Made by a program: the position numbers and the translations under genes | Part shown: in pieces, positions 22,291-22,428 of the stretch | How the letters are laid out: the number at the start of each line of letters is the position of its first letter | How positions within the stretch are numbered: position 1 is the first letter of the stretch | Notes under the pieces: generated by a model | Seen by the model: the letters and a program-made list of their open reading frames with translations, nothing else | What the model was told of the DNA's origin: nothing | Databases searched by the model: none | Assembly (NCBI GenBank): GCA_045648505.1 | Contig: JAZROD010000031.1 | Location: 1 to 22,428, forward strand | DNA length: 22,428 bases | Reading direction: 5' to 3' | Source: RGIG8700 sp045648505 | GTDB taxonomy: Bacteria; Bacillota; Clostridia; RGIG6154

Positions 22291-22428
22291 ATTTAAGCTG
22301 TCCCGAAGAGGGATAAGCAATCGGACTTTGAAAATTATATAGCAAAACCAGCAAAGGTTCTCGTAACACAGTAAATACTGTATAACAATTTATTTGAGAA
22401 AAATTTTAGTTTATGAGCTAAAAAACAT
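22291..22428 (+). other. 16S rRNA leader (pre-rRNA 5' region)
   Basis: GGACTTTGAAAATTATATAG at about 22323-22342 resembles the boxA/leader sequence found before 16S rRNA in Firmicutes. The rest is AT-rich leader. The 16S gene itself is not reached: its conserved 5' GAGTTTGATC is absent from the window, so it should begin shortly after 22428. Confidence 0.75.

Noticed and set aside
1..22428. tRNA genes
   Set aside because: I looked for GGTTCGA-type T-loop blocks with matching acceptor stems on both strands and found none convincing.

Overview
The window reads as chromosome of a low-GC Gram-positive anaerobe, most likely a gut-type clostridium. The evidence is an S-box (SAM-I) riboswitch before metK, a single-polypeptide pyruvate:ferredoxin oxidoreductase, a GH94 disaccharide phosphorylase, Gram-positive Jag and Noc proteins, GGAGG ribosome sites and near-consensus vegetative promoters. 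The taxonomic placement is inference.

Layout. 1-779: 3' end of pheT, closed by a strong terminator. 780-1462: an unexplained intergenic hairpin and a small hypothetical membrane-anchored protein. 1502-2917: a consensus promoter with a palindrome over its -35, the SAM-I riboswitch with terminator, and metK. 2916-3018: a 103-bp palindromic element. 3081-5354: a GH94 phosphorylase. 5372-11258: the cluster that lies next to the replication origin in many Firmicutes, rpmH-rnpA-yidD-yidC-jag-mnmE-mnmG, but without dnaA upstream of rpmH. A second copy of the palindromic element separates mnmE from mnmG.

11259-14296 is an accessory insert. Inside it an SGNH-type protein and an MBOAT O-acyltransferase overlap by 4 bp, a pairing typical of exopolysaccharide or cell-wall O-acetylation. 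Near-identical hairpins flank the pair in inverted orientation. The insert separates full-length mnmG from a second, truncated copy of the mnmG 3' end (14297-14875). That fragment is still joined to rsmG by a 4-bp overlap, as in an uninterrupted mnmG-rsmG operon. The two 3' ends are about 91% identical over 542 bp with no indels (hand count), and most differences are silent. This suggests recombination with DNA from a relative rather than a fresh duplication.

14872-17518: rsmG, a Noc-type ParB-family protein whose promoter carries a Noc-site-like palindrome, and an ApbE flavin transferase. soj/spo0J do not follow. 17634-21254: nifJ (PFOR), then a terminator and a roughly 60-bp tandem repeat array. 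21614-22075, minus strand: tadA, whose promoter predicts a leaderless mRNA. 22150-22428: duplicated rRNA promoters and the 16S leader; 16S itself should start just beyond the window.

No obviously new multi-gene defence or metabolic system is visible. The most unusual features are the mnmG duplication with its acyltransferase cargo, the paired palindromic elements inserted at stop codons, the Noc promoter site with an N-terminally short Noc, and the 60-bp array.
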